DNA from: Ryuthela nishihirai
Lineage: Eukaryota; Arthropoda; Arachnida; Araneae; Heptathelidae
DNA length: 64,000 bases
Direction: 5' to 3'
Assembly (NCBI GenBank): GCA_038380435.1
Contig: JAWZYU010000709.1
Location: 1 to 64,000, forward strand
Shown here in pieces: positions 39,901 through 51,790 of the stretch. Numbering within the stretch: the stretch's first letter is position 1; every line of letters begins with the position of its first letter. The position numbers and the translations under genes were made by a program. The notes beneath the pieces were generated by a model. The model did not search any database. It was not told the DNA's origin and worked only from the letters and a program-made list of their open reading frames with translations.

Positions 39901-41951
39901 ACGTCCGGGCCACAAATCCCACTGGAGAAAACCCACGGCAAGGCCAGAAAAGCCCCCAGGAAAAACCCACAACTGGGCAGATGTACCTCAAACCCATGTC
40001 CTGGCAACAAAGGCCCCTGGGCAAAATCCACGTCTGGGGCACAAAAGCCCCCTGGCAAAACCCGCTTTCAGGCCACAAAAGCCTCTTGGAAAAACTCGCG
40101 TCCGTGCAGACGTGGCCCAAACCCGCGTCTGGACCACAAAGCCCCAGGAAAAACCCACGTCCTGGTCACAAAAGCCCCCGGGGAAAACTCACATCCGGGC
40201 AGATGTACCTCAAACCCATGTCCAGGCCACAAAGTCCCCTGGGCAAAACCCGCGTCTGGGGCACAAAAGCCCCCAGGCAAAACCCGCATTCAGGCCACAA
40301 AAGTCTCTTGGAAAAACCCGCGTCTGGACCACAAAGACCCACGGGAAAAACCCACATCCAGGCCACAAAAGCCCCCGGGAAAAACCCGCATCCGGGGAGA
40401 CGTGCCCCAAACCCATGTCCAGACCACAAAGGCCCACCAGGCAAAACCCGTATCTGGGCACACGCAACCCAAACCTGTGTCCCGGCCAAAAATCCCCGAG
40501 ACAAAACCCACATCCACTCAGATGCATCCCAAACCCATGTCCGGGCCACAAAAGCACCCTGTCAAAACCCACGTCCAGGCCACAAACGCACCCAGGCAAA
40601 ACCCGCGTCCGGGGAACGTGCCCGAGCCCACGTCCGGGCCACAAATCCCACTGGAGAAAACCCACGGCAAGGCCAGAAAAGCCCCCAGGAAAAACCCACA
40701 ACTGGGCAGATGTACCTCAAACCCATGTCCTGGCAACAAAGGCCCCTGGGCAAAATCCACGTCTGGGGCACAAAAGCCCCCTGGCAAAACCCGCTTTCAG
40801 GCCACAAAAGCCTCTTGGAAAAACTCGCGTCCGTGCAGACGTGGCCCAAACCCGCGTCTGGACCACAAAGCCCCAGGAAAAACCCACGTCCTGGTCACAA
40901 AAGCCCCCGGGGAAAACTCACATCCGGGCAGATGTACCTCAAACCCATGTCCAGGCCACAAAGTCCCCTGGGCAAAACCCGCGTCTGGGGCACAAAAGCC
41001 CCCAGGCAAAACCCGCATTCAGGCCACAAAAGTCTCTTGGAAAAACCCGCGTCTGGACCACAAAGACCCACGGGAAAAACCCACATCCAGGCCACAAAAG
41101 CCCCCGGGAAAAACCCGCATCCGGGGAGACGTGCCCCAAACCCATGTCCAGACCACAAAGGCCCACCAGGCAAAACCCGTATCTGGGCACACGCAACCCA
41201 AACCTGTGTCCCGGCCAAAAATCCCCGAGACAAAACCCACATCCACTCAGATGCATCCCAAACCCATGTCCGGGCCACAAAAGCACCCTGTCAAAACCCA
41301 CGTCCAGGCCACAAACGCACCCAGGCAAAACCCGCGTCCGGGGAACGTGCCCGAGCCCACGTCCGGGCCACAAATCCCACTGGAGAAAACCCACGGCAAG
41401 GCCAGAAAAGCCCCCAGGAAAAACCCACAACTGGGCAGATGTACCTCAAACCCATGTCCTGGCAACAAAGGCCCCTGGGCAAAATCCACGTCTGGGGCAC
41501 AAAAGCCCCCTGGCAAAACCCGCTTTCAGGCCACAAAAGCCTCTTGGAAAAACTCGCGTCCGTGCAGACGTGGCCCAAACCCGCGTCTGGACCACAAAGC
41601 CCCAGGAAAAACCCACGTCCTGGTCACAAAAGCCCCCGGGGAAAACTCACATCCGGGCAGATGTACCTCAAACCCATGTCCAGGCCACAAAGTCCCCTGG
41701 GCAAAACCCGCGTCTGGGGCACAAAAGCCCCCAGGCAAAACCCGCATTCAGGCCACAAAAGTCTCTTGGAAAAACCCGCGTCTGGACCACAAAGACCCAC
41801 GGGAAAAACCCACATCCAGGCCACAAAAGCCCCCGGGAAAAACCCGCATCCGGGGAGACGTGCCCCAAACCCATGTCCAGACCACAAAGGCCCACCAGGC
41901 AAAACCCGTATCTGGGCACACGCAACCCAAACCTGTGTCCCGGCCAAAAAT

Positions 41952-42234
41952 CCCGGGACAAAACCCACATCCACTCAGATGCATCCCAAACCCATGTCCG
42001 GGCCACAAAAGCACCCTGTCAAAACCCAAGTCCAGACCACAAACGCACCCAGGCAAAACCCGCGTCCGGGGAACGTGCCCCGAGCCCACGTCCGGGCCAC
42101 AAATCCCACTGGAGAAAACCCACGGCAAGGCCACAAAAGCCCCCAGGAAAAACCCACAACTGGGCAGATGTACCTCAAACCCATGTCCTGGCAACAAAGG
42201 CCCCTGGGCAAAACCCACGTCTGGGGCACAAAAA
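41952..42234 (+). repeat. Variant B patch 1 (unit 58), short form
   Basis: Differences from canonical are: TCCCGGGAC for TCCCCGAGAC (1-bp loss plus A to G) near 41952-41957; C to A at 42029; G to A at 42036; one extra C at 42078-42081; G to C at 42134; T to C at 42214; and G to A at 42234. Sequence is canonical on both sides. The loss and gain cancel, so the unit remains 729 bp. Confidence 0.95.
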
Positions 42235-44867
42235 CCCCCTGGCAAAACCCGCTTTCAGGCCACAAAAGCCTCTTGGAAAAACTCGCGTCCGTGCAGACGT
42301 GGCCCAAACCCGCGTCTGGACCACAAAGCCCCAGGAAAAACCCACGTCCTGGTCACAAAAGCCCCCGGGGAAAACTCACATCCGGGCAGATGTACCTCAA
42401 ACCCATGTCCAGGCCACAAAGTCCCCTGGGCAAAACCCGCGTCTGGGGCACAAAAGCCCCCAGGCAAAACCCGCATTCAGGCCACAAAAGTCTCTTGGAA
42501 AAACCCGCGTCTGGACCACAAAGACCCACGGGAAAAACCCACATCCAGGCCACAAAAGCCCCCGGGAAAAACCCGCATCCGGGGAGACGTGCCCCAAACC
42601 CATGTCCAGACCACAAAGGCCCACCAGGCAAAACCCGTATCTGGGCACACGCAACCCAAACCTGTGTCCCGGCCAAAAATCCCCGAGACAAAACCCACAT
42701 CCACTCAGATGCATCCCAAACCCATGTCCGGGCCACAAAAGCACCCTGTCAAAACCCACGTCCAGGCCACAAACGCACCCAGGCAAAACCCGCGTCCGGG
42801 GAACGTGCCCGAGCCCACGTCCGGGCCACAAATCCCACTGGAGAAAACCCACGGCAAGGCCAGAAAAGCCCCCAGGAAAAACCCACAACTGGGCAGATGT
42901 ACCTCAAACCCATGTCCTGGCAACAAAGGCCCCTGGGCAAAATCCACGTCTGGGGCACAAAAGCCCCCTGGCAAAACCCGCTTTCAGGCCACAAAAGCCT
43001 CTTGGAAAAACTCGCGTCCGTGCAGACGTGGCCCAAACCCGCGTCTGGACCACAAAGCCCCAGGAAAAACCCACGTCCTGGTCACAAAAGCCCCCGGGGA
43101 AAACTCACATCCGGGCAGATGTACCTCAAACCCATGTCCAGGCCACAAAGTCCCCTGGGCAAAACCCGCGTCTGGGGCACAAAAGCCCCCAGGCAAAACC
43201 CGCATTCAGGCCACAAAAGTCTCTTGGAAAAACCCGCGTCTGGACCACAAAGACCCACGGGAAAAACCCACATCCAGGCCACAAAAGCCCCCGGGAAAAA
43301 CCCGCATCCGGGGAGACGTGCCCCAAACCCATGTCCAGACCACAAAGGCCCACCAGGCAAAACCCGTATCTGGGCACACGCAACCCAAACCTGTGTCCCG
43401 GCCAAAAATCCCCGAGACAAAACCCACATCCACTCAGATGCATCCCAAACCCATGTCCGGGCCACAAAAGCACCCTGTCAAAACCCACGTCCAGGCCACA
43501 AACGCACCCAGGCAAAACCCGCGTCCGGGGAACGTGCCCGAGCCCACGTCCGGGCCACAAATCCCACTGGAGAAAACCCACGGCAAGGCCAGAAAAGCCC
43601 CCAGGAAAAACCCACAACTGGGCAGATGTACCTCAAACCCATGTCCTGGCAACAAAGGCCCCTGGGCAAAATCCACGTCTGGGGCACAAAAGCCCCCTGG
43701 CAAAACCCGCTTTCAGGCCACAAAAGCCTCTTGGAAAAACTCGCGTCCGTGCAGACGTGGCCCAAACCCGCGTCTGGACCACAAAGCCCCAGGAAAAACC
43801 CACGTCCTGGTCACAAAAGCCCCCGGGGAAAACTCACATCCGGGCAGATGTACCTCAAACCCATGTCCAGGCCACAAAGTCCCCTGGGCAAAACCCGCGT
43901 CTGGGGCACAAAAGCCCCCAGGCAAAACCCGCATTCAGGCCACAAAAGTCTCTTGGAAAAACCCGCGTCTGGACCACAAAGACCCACGGGAAAAACCCAC
44001 ATCCAGGCCACAAAAGCCCCCGGGAAAAACCCGCATCCGGGGAGACGTGCCCCAAACCCATGTCCAGACCACAAAGGCCCACCAGGCAAAACCCGTATCT
44101 GGGCACACGCAACCCAAACCTGTGTCCCGGCCAAAAATCCCCGAGACAAAACCCACATCCACTCAGATGCATCCCAAACCCATGTCCGGGCCACAAAAGC
44201 ACCCTGTCAAAACCCACGTCCAGGCCACAAACGCACCCAGGCAAAACCCGCGTCCGGGGAACGTGCCCGAGCCCACGTCCGGGCCACAAATCCCACTGGA
44301 GAAAACCCACGGCAAGGCCAGAAAAGCCCCCAGGAAAAACCCACAACTGGGCAGATGTACCTCAAACCCATGTCCTGGCAACAAAGGCCCCTGGGCAAAA
44401 TCCACGTCTGGGGCACAAAAGCCCCCTGGCAAAACCCGCTTTCAGGCCACAAAAGCCTCTTGGAAAAACTCGCGTCCGTGCAGACGTGGCCCAAACCCGC
44501 GTCTGGACCACAAAGCCCCAGGAAAAACCCACGTCCTGGTCACAAAAGCCCCCGGGGAAAACTCACATCCGGGCAGATGTACCTCAAACCCATGTCCAGG
44601 CCACAAAGTCCCCTGGGCAAAACCCGCGTCTGGGGCACAAAAGCCCCCAGGCAAAACCCGCATTCAGGCCACAAAAGTCTCTTGGAAAAACCCGCGTCTG
44701 GACCACAAAGACCCACGGGAAAAACCCACATCCAGGCCACAAAAGCCCCCGGGAAAAACCCGCATCCGGGGAGACGTGCCCCAAACCCATGTCCAGACCA
44801 CAAAGGCCCACCAGGCAAAACCCGTATCTGGGCACACGCAACCCAAACCTGTGTCCCGGCCAAAAAT

Positions 44868-45406
44868 CCCGGGACAAAACCCACATCCACTCAGATGCAT
44901 CCCAAACCCATGTCCGGGCCACAAAAGCACCCTGTCAAAACCCAAGTCCAGACCACAAACGCACCCAGGCAAAACCCGCGTCCGGGGAACGTGCCCCGAG
45001 CCCACGTCCGGGCCACAAATCCCACTGGAGAAAACCCACGGCAAGGCCACAAAAGCCCCCAGGAAAAACCCACAACTGGGCAGATGTACCTCAAACCCAT
45101 GTCCTGGCAACAAAGGCCCCTGGGCAAAACCCACGTCTGGGGCACAAAAACCCCCTGGCAAAACCCGCTTTCAGGCCACAAAAGCCTCTTGGAAAAACTC
45201 GCGTCCGTGCAGACGTGGCCCAAACCCGTGTCTGGACCACAAAGCCCCAGGAAAAACCCACGTCCTGGTCACAAAAGCCCCCGGGGAAAACTCACATCCG
45301 GGCAGATGTACCTCAAACCCATGTCCAGGCCACAAAGTCCCCTGGGCAAAACCCGCGTCTGGGGCACAAAAGCCCCCAGGCAAAACCCGCATTCAGGCCA
45401 CAAAAA
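44868..45406 (+). repeat. Variant B patch 2 (unit 62), extended form
   Basis: All B changes recur at the same phase as in unit 58, four units later. Two further changes follow: C to T at 45229 (CCCGTGTC, a CpG transition) and G to A at 45406 (CAAAAATCTC). The extended form shows the donor haplotype continues past the short patch. Confidence 0.95.
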
Positions 45407-47783
45407 TCTCTTGGAAAAACCCGCGTCTGGACCACAAAGACCCACGGGAAAAACCCACATCCAGGCCACAAAAGCCCCCGGGAAAAACCCGCATCCGGGG
45501 AGACGTGCCCCAAACCCATGTCCAGACCACAAAGGCCCACCAGGCAAAACCCGTATCTGGGCACACGCAACCCAAACCTGTGTCCCGGCCAAAAATCCCC
45601 GAGACAAAACCCACATCCACTCAGATGCATCCCAAACCCATGTCCGGGCCACAAAAGCACCCTGTCAAAACCCACGTCCAGGCCACAAACGCACCCAGGC
45701 AAAACCCGCGTCCGGGGAACGTGCCCGAGCCCACGTCCGGGCCACAAATCCCACTGGAGAAAACCCACGGCAAGGCCAGAAAAGCCCCCAGGAAAAACCC
45801 ACAACTGGGCAGATGTACCTCAAACCCATGTCCTGGCAACAAAGGCCCCTGGGCAAAATCCACGTCTGGGGCACAAAAGCCCCCTGGCAAAACCCGCTTT
45901 CAGGCCACAAAAGCCTCTTGGAAAAACTCGCGTCCGTGCAGACGTGGCCCAAACCCGCGTCTGGACCACAAAGCCCCAGGAAAAACCCACGTCCTGGTCA
46001 CAAAAGCCCCCGGGGAAAACTCACATCCGGGCAGATGTACCTCAAACCCATGTCCAGGCCACAAAGTCCCCTGGGCAAAACCCGCGTCTGGGGCACAAAA
46101 GCCCCCAGGCAAAACCCGCATTCAGGCCACAAAAGTCTCTTGGAAAAACCCGCGTCTGGACCACAAAGACCCACGGGAAAAACCCACATCCAGGCCACAA
46201 AAGCCCCCGGGAAAAACCCGCATCCGGGGAGACGTGCCCCAAACCCATGTCCAGACCACAAAGGCCCACCAGGCAAAACCCGTATCTGGGCACACGCAAC
46301 CCAAACCTGTGTCCCGGCCAAAAATCCCCGAGACAAAACCCACATCCACTCAGATGCATCCCAAACCCATGTCCGGGCCACAAAAGCACCCTGTCAAAAC
46401 CCACGTCCAGGCCACAAACGCACCCAGGCAAAACCCGCGTCCGGGGAACGTGCCCGAGCCCACGTCCGGGCCACAAATCCCACTGGAGAAAACCCACGGC
46501 AAGGCCAGAAAAGCCCCCAGGAAAAACCCACAACTGGGCAGATGTACCTCAAACCCATGTCCTGGCAACAAAGGCCCCTGGGCAAAATCCACGTCTGGGG
46601 CACAAAAGCCCCCTGGCAAAACCCGCTTTCAGGCCACAAAAGCCTCTTGGAAAAACTCGCGTCCGTGCAGACGTGGCCCAAACCCGCGTCTGGACCACAA
46701 AGCCCCAGGAAAAACCCACGTCCTGGTCACAAAAGCCCCCGGGGAAAACTCACATCCGGGCAGATGTACCTCAAACCCATGTCCAGGCCACAAAGTCCCC
46801 TGGGCAAAACCCGCGTCTGGGGCACAAAAGCCCCCAGGCAAAACCCGCATTCAGGCCACAAAAGTCTCTTGGAAAAACCCGCGTCTGGACCACAAAGACC
46901 CACGGGAAAAACCCACATCCAGGCCACAAAAGCCCCCGGGAAAAACCCGCATCCGGGGAGACGTGCCCCAAACCCATGTCCAGACCACAAAGGCCCACCA
47001 GGCAAAACCCGTATCTGGGCACACGCAACCCAAACCTGTGTCCCGGCCAAAAATCCCCGAGACAAAACCCACATCCACTCAGATGCATCCCAAACCCATG
47101 TCCGGGCCACAAAAGCACCCTGTCAAAACCCACGTCCAGGCCACAAACGCACCCAGGCAAAACCCGCGTCCGGGGAACGTGCCCGAGCCCACGTCCGGGC
47201 CACAAATCCCACTGGAGAAAACCCACGGCAAGGCCAGAAAAGCCCCCAGGAAAAACCCACAACTGGGCAGATGTACCTCAAACCCATGTCCTGGCAACAA
47301 AGGCCCCTGGGCAAAATCCACGTCTGGGGCACAAAAGCCCCCTGGCAAAACCCGCTTTCAGGCCACAAAAGCCTCTTGGAAAAACTCGCGTCCGTGCAGA
47401 CGTGGCCCAAACCCGCGTCTGGACCACAAAGCCCCAGGAAAAACCCACGTCCTGGTCACAAAAGCCCCCGGGGAAAACTCACATCCGGGCAGATGTACCT
47501 CAAACCCATGTCCAGGCCACAAAGTCCCCTGGGCAAAACCCGCGTCTGGGGCACAAAAGCCCCCAGGCAAAACCCGCATTCAGGCCACAAAAGTCTCTTG
47601 GAAAAACCCGCGTCTGGACCACAAAGACCCACGGGAAAAACCCACATCCAGGCCACAAAAGCCCCCGGGAAAAACCCGCATCCGGGGAGACGTGCCCCAA
47701 ACCCATGTCCAGACCACAAAGGCCCACCAGGCAAAACCCGTATCTGGGCACACGCAACCCAAACCTGTGTCCCGGCCAAAAAT

Positions 47784-48066
47784 CCCGGGACAAAACCCAC
47801 ATCCACTCAGATGCATCCCAAACCCATGTCCGGGCCACAAAAGCACCCTGTCAAAACCCAAGTCCAGACCACAAACGCACCCAGGCAAAACCCGCGTCCG
47901 GGGAACGTGCCCCGAGCCCACGTCCGGGCCACAAATCCCACTGGAGAAAACCCACGGCAAGGCCACAAAAGCCCCCAGGAAAAACCCACAACTGGGCAGA
48001 TGTACCTCAAACCCATGTCCTGGCAACAAAGGCCCCTGGGCAAAACCCACGTCTGGGGCACAAAAA
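47784..48066 (+). repeat. Variant B patch 3 (unit 66), short form
   Basis: Identical in extent and content to the patch in unit 58, eight units (5,832 bp) away. The two changes that mark the extended form are absent. Confidence 0.95.
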
Positions 48067-49241
48067 CCCCCTGGCAAAACCCGCTTTCAGGCCACAAAAG
48101 CCTCTTGGAAAAACTCGCGTCCGTGCAGACGTGGCCCAAACCCGCGTCTGGACCACAAAGCCCCAGGAAAAACCCACGTCCTGGTCACAAAAGCCCCCGG
48201 GGAAAACTCACATCCGGGCAGATGTACCTCAAACCCATGTCCAGGCCACAAAGTCCCCTGGGCAAAACCCGCGTCTGGGGCACAAAAGCCCCCAGGCAAA
48301 ACCCGCATTCAGGCCACAAAAGTCTCTTGGAAAAACCCGCGTCTGGACCACAAAGACCCACGGGAAAAACCCACATCCAGGCCACAAAAGCCCCCGGGAA
48401 AAACCCGCATCCGGGGAGACGTGCCCCAAACCCATGTCCAGACCACAAAGGCCCACCAGGCAAAACCCGTATCTGGGCACACGCAACCCAAACCTGTGTC
48501 CCGGCCAAAAATCCCCGAGACAAAACCCACATCCACTCAGATGCATCCCAAACCCATGTCCGGGCCACAAAAGCACCCTGTCAAAACCCACGTCCAGGCC
48601 ACAAACGCACCCAGGCAAAACCCGCGTCCGGGGAACGTGCCCGAGCCCACGTCCGGGCCACAAATCCCACTGGAGAAAACCCACGGCAAGGCCAGAAAAG
48701 CCCCCAGGAAAAACCCACAACTGGGCAGATGTACCTCAAACCCATGTCCTGGCAACAAAGGCCCCTGGGCAAAATCCACGTCTGGGGCACAAAAGCCCCC
48801 TGGCAAAACCCGCTTTCAGGCCACAAAAGCCTCTTGGAAAAACTCGCGTCCGTGCAGACGTGGCCCAAACCCGCGTCTGGACCACAAAGCCCCAGGAAAA
48901 ACCCACGTCCTGGTCACAAAAGCCCCCGGGGAAAACTCACATCCGGGCAGATGTACCTCAAACCCATGTCCAGGCCACAAAGTCCCCTGGGCAAAACCCG
49001 CGTCTGGGGCACAAAAGCCCCCAGGCAAAACCCGCATTCAGGCCACAAAAGTCTCTTGGAAAAACCCGCGTCTGGACCACAAAGACCCACGGGAAAAACC
49101 CACATCCAGGCCACAAAAGCCCCCGGGAAAAACCCGCATCCGGGGAGACGTGCCCCAAACCCATGTCCAGACCACAAAGGCCCACCAGGCAAAACCCGTA
49201 TCTGGGCACACGCAACCCAAACCTGTGTCCCGGCCAAAAAT

Positions 49242-49780
49242 CCCGGGACAAAACCCACATCCACTCAGATGCATCCCAAACCCATGTCCGGGCCACAAAA
49301 GCACCCTGTCAAAACCCAAGTCCAGACCACAAACGCACCCAGGCAAAACCCGCGTCCGGGGAACGTGCCCCGAGCCCACGTCCGGGCCACAAATCCCACT
49401 GGAGAAAACCCACGGCAAGGCCACAAAAGCCCCCAGGAAAAACCCACAACTGGGCAGATGTACCTCAAACCCATGTCCTGGCAACAAAGGCCCCTGGGCA
49501 AAACCCACGTCTGGGGCACAAAAACCCCCTGGCAAAACCCGCTTTCAGGCCACAAAAGCCTCTTGGAAAAACTCGCGTCCGTGCAGACGTGGCCCAAACC
49601 CGTGTCTGGACCACAAAGCCCCAGGAAAAACCCACGTCCTGGTCACAAAAGCCCCCGGGGAAAACTCACATCCGGGCAGATGTACCTCAAACCCATGTCC
49701 AGGCCACAAAGTCCCCTGGGCAAAACCCGCGTCTGGGGCACAAAAGCCCCCAGGCAAAACCCGCATTCAGGCCACAAAAA
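49242..49780 (+). repeat. Variant B patch 4 (unit 68), extended form
   Basis: Same as the extended patch in unit 62, six units (4,374 bp) away, including T at 49603 and A at 49780. Units 69 and 70 after it are canonical. Confidence 0.95.
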
Positions 49781-51789
49781 TCTCTTGGAAAAACCCGCGT
49801 CTGGACCACAAAGACCCACGGGAAAAACCCACATCCAGGCCACAAAAGCCCCCGGGAAAAACCCGCATCCGGGGAGACGTGCCCCAAACCCATGTCCAGA
49901 CCACAAAGGCCCACCAGGCAAAACCCGTATCTGGGCACACGCAACCCAAACCTGTGTCCCGGCCAAAAATCCCCGAGACAAAACCCACATCCACTCAGAT
50001 GCATCCCAAACCCATGTCCGGGCCACAAAAGCACCCTGTCAAAACCCACGTCCAGGCCACAAACGCACCCAGGCAAAACCCGCGTCCGGGGAACGTGCCC
50101 GAGCCCACGTCCGGGCCACAAATCCCACTGGAGAAAACCCACGGCAAGGCCAGAAAAGCCCCCAGGAAAAACCCACAACTGGGCAGATGTACCTCAAACC
50201 CATGTCCTGGCAACAAAGGCCCCTGGGCAAAATCCACGTCTGGGGCACAAAAGCCCCCTGGCAAAACCCGCTTTCAGGCCACAAAAGCCTCTTGGAAAAA
50301 CTCGCGTCCGTGCAGACGTGGCCCAAACCCGCGTCTGGACCACAAAGCCCCAGGAAAAACCCACGTCCTGGTCACAAAAGCCCCCGGGGAAAACTCACAT
50401 CCGGGCAGATGTACCTCAAACCCATGTCCAGGCCACAAAGTCCCCTGGGCAAAACCCGCGTCTGGGGCACAAAAGCCCCCAGGCAAAACCCGCATTCAGG
50501 CCACAAAAGTCTCTTGGAAAAACCCGCGTCTGGACCACAAAGACCCACGGGAAAAACCCACATCCAGGCCACAAAAGCCCCCGGGAAAAACCCGCATCCG
50601 GGGAGACGTGCCCCAAACCCATGTCCAGACCACAAAGGCCCACCAGGCAAAACCCGTATCTGGGCACACGCAACCCAAACCTGTGTCCCGGCCAAAAATC
50701 CCCGAGACAAAACCCACATCCACTCAGATGCATCCCAAACCCATGTCCGGGCCACAAAAGCACCCTGTCAAAACCCACGTCCAGGCCACAAACGCACCCA
50801 GGCAAAACCCGCGTCCGGGGAACGTGCCCGAGCCCACGTCCGGGCCACAAATCCCACTGGAGAAAACCCACGGCAAGGCCAGAAAAGCCCCCAGGAAAAA
50901 CCCACAACTGGGCAGATGTACCTCAAACCCATGTCCTGGCAACAAAGGCCCCTGGGCAAAATCCACGTCTGGGGCACAAAAGCCCCCTGGCAAAACCCGC
51001 TTTCAGGCCACAAAAGCCTCTTGGAAAAACTCGCGTCCGTGCAGACGTGGCCCAAACCCGCGTCTGGACCACAAAGCCCCAGGAAAAACCCACGTCCTGG
51101 TCACAAAAGCCCCCGGGGAAAACTCACATCCGGGCAGATGTACCTCAAACCCATGTCCAGGCCACAAAGTCCCCTGGGCAAAACCCGCGTCTGGGGCACA
51201 AAAGCCCCCAGGCAAAACCCGCATTCAGGCCACAAAAGTCTCTTGGAAAAACCCGCGTCTGGACCACAAAGACCCACGGGAAAAACCCACATCCAGGCCA
51301 CAAAAGCCCCCGGGAAAAACCCGCATCCGGGGAGACGTGCCCCAAACCCATGTCCAGACCACAAAGGCCCACCAGGCAAAACCCGTATCTGGGCACACGC
51401 AACCCAAACCTGTGTCCCGGCCAAAAATCCCCGAGACAAAACCCACATCCACTCAGATGCATCCCAAACCCATGTCCGGGCCACAAAAGCACCCTGTCAA
51501 AACCCACGTCCAGGCCACAAACGCACCCAGGCAAAACCCGCGTCCGGGGAACGTGCCCGAGCCCACGTCCGGGCCACAAATCCCACTGGAGAAAACCCAC
51601 GGCAAGGCCAGAAAAGCCCCCAGGAAAAACCCACAACTGGGCAGATGTACCTCAAACCCATGTCCTGGCAACAAAGGCCCCTGGGCAAAATCCACGTCTG
51701 GGGCACAAAAGCCCCCTGGCAAAACCCGCTTTCAGGCCACAAAAGCCTCTTGGAAAAACTCGCGTCCGTGCAGACGTGGCCCAAACCCG

Positions 51790-51790
51790 T
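51790..51790 (+). other. Unit 71: isolated extended-B marker (C to T)
   Basis: CCCGTGTC replaces CCCGCGTC at the phase of 45229 and 49603, but neither the preceding B changes nor the following A are present. It is either a very short conversion tract or an independent CpG transition. Confidence 0.9.

Larger units (their letters stand above)
1..41951 (+). repeat. Homogenised domain: units 1-57 and the start of unit 58
   Basis: Fifty-seven consecutive units are the canonical sequence. Reading through all frames I found only three aberrations: the TGA-creating change in unit 15, the CC-to-AT change in unit 22, and the 222-bp enlargement of unit 22. Such uniformity implies recent amplification or very efficient homogenisation. 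If the assembly is wrong, it could instead reflect over-collapse or copying of a consensus. Confidence 0.9.
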
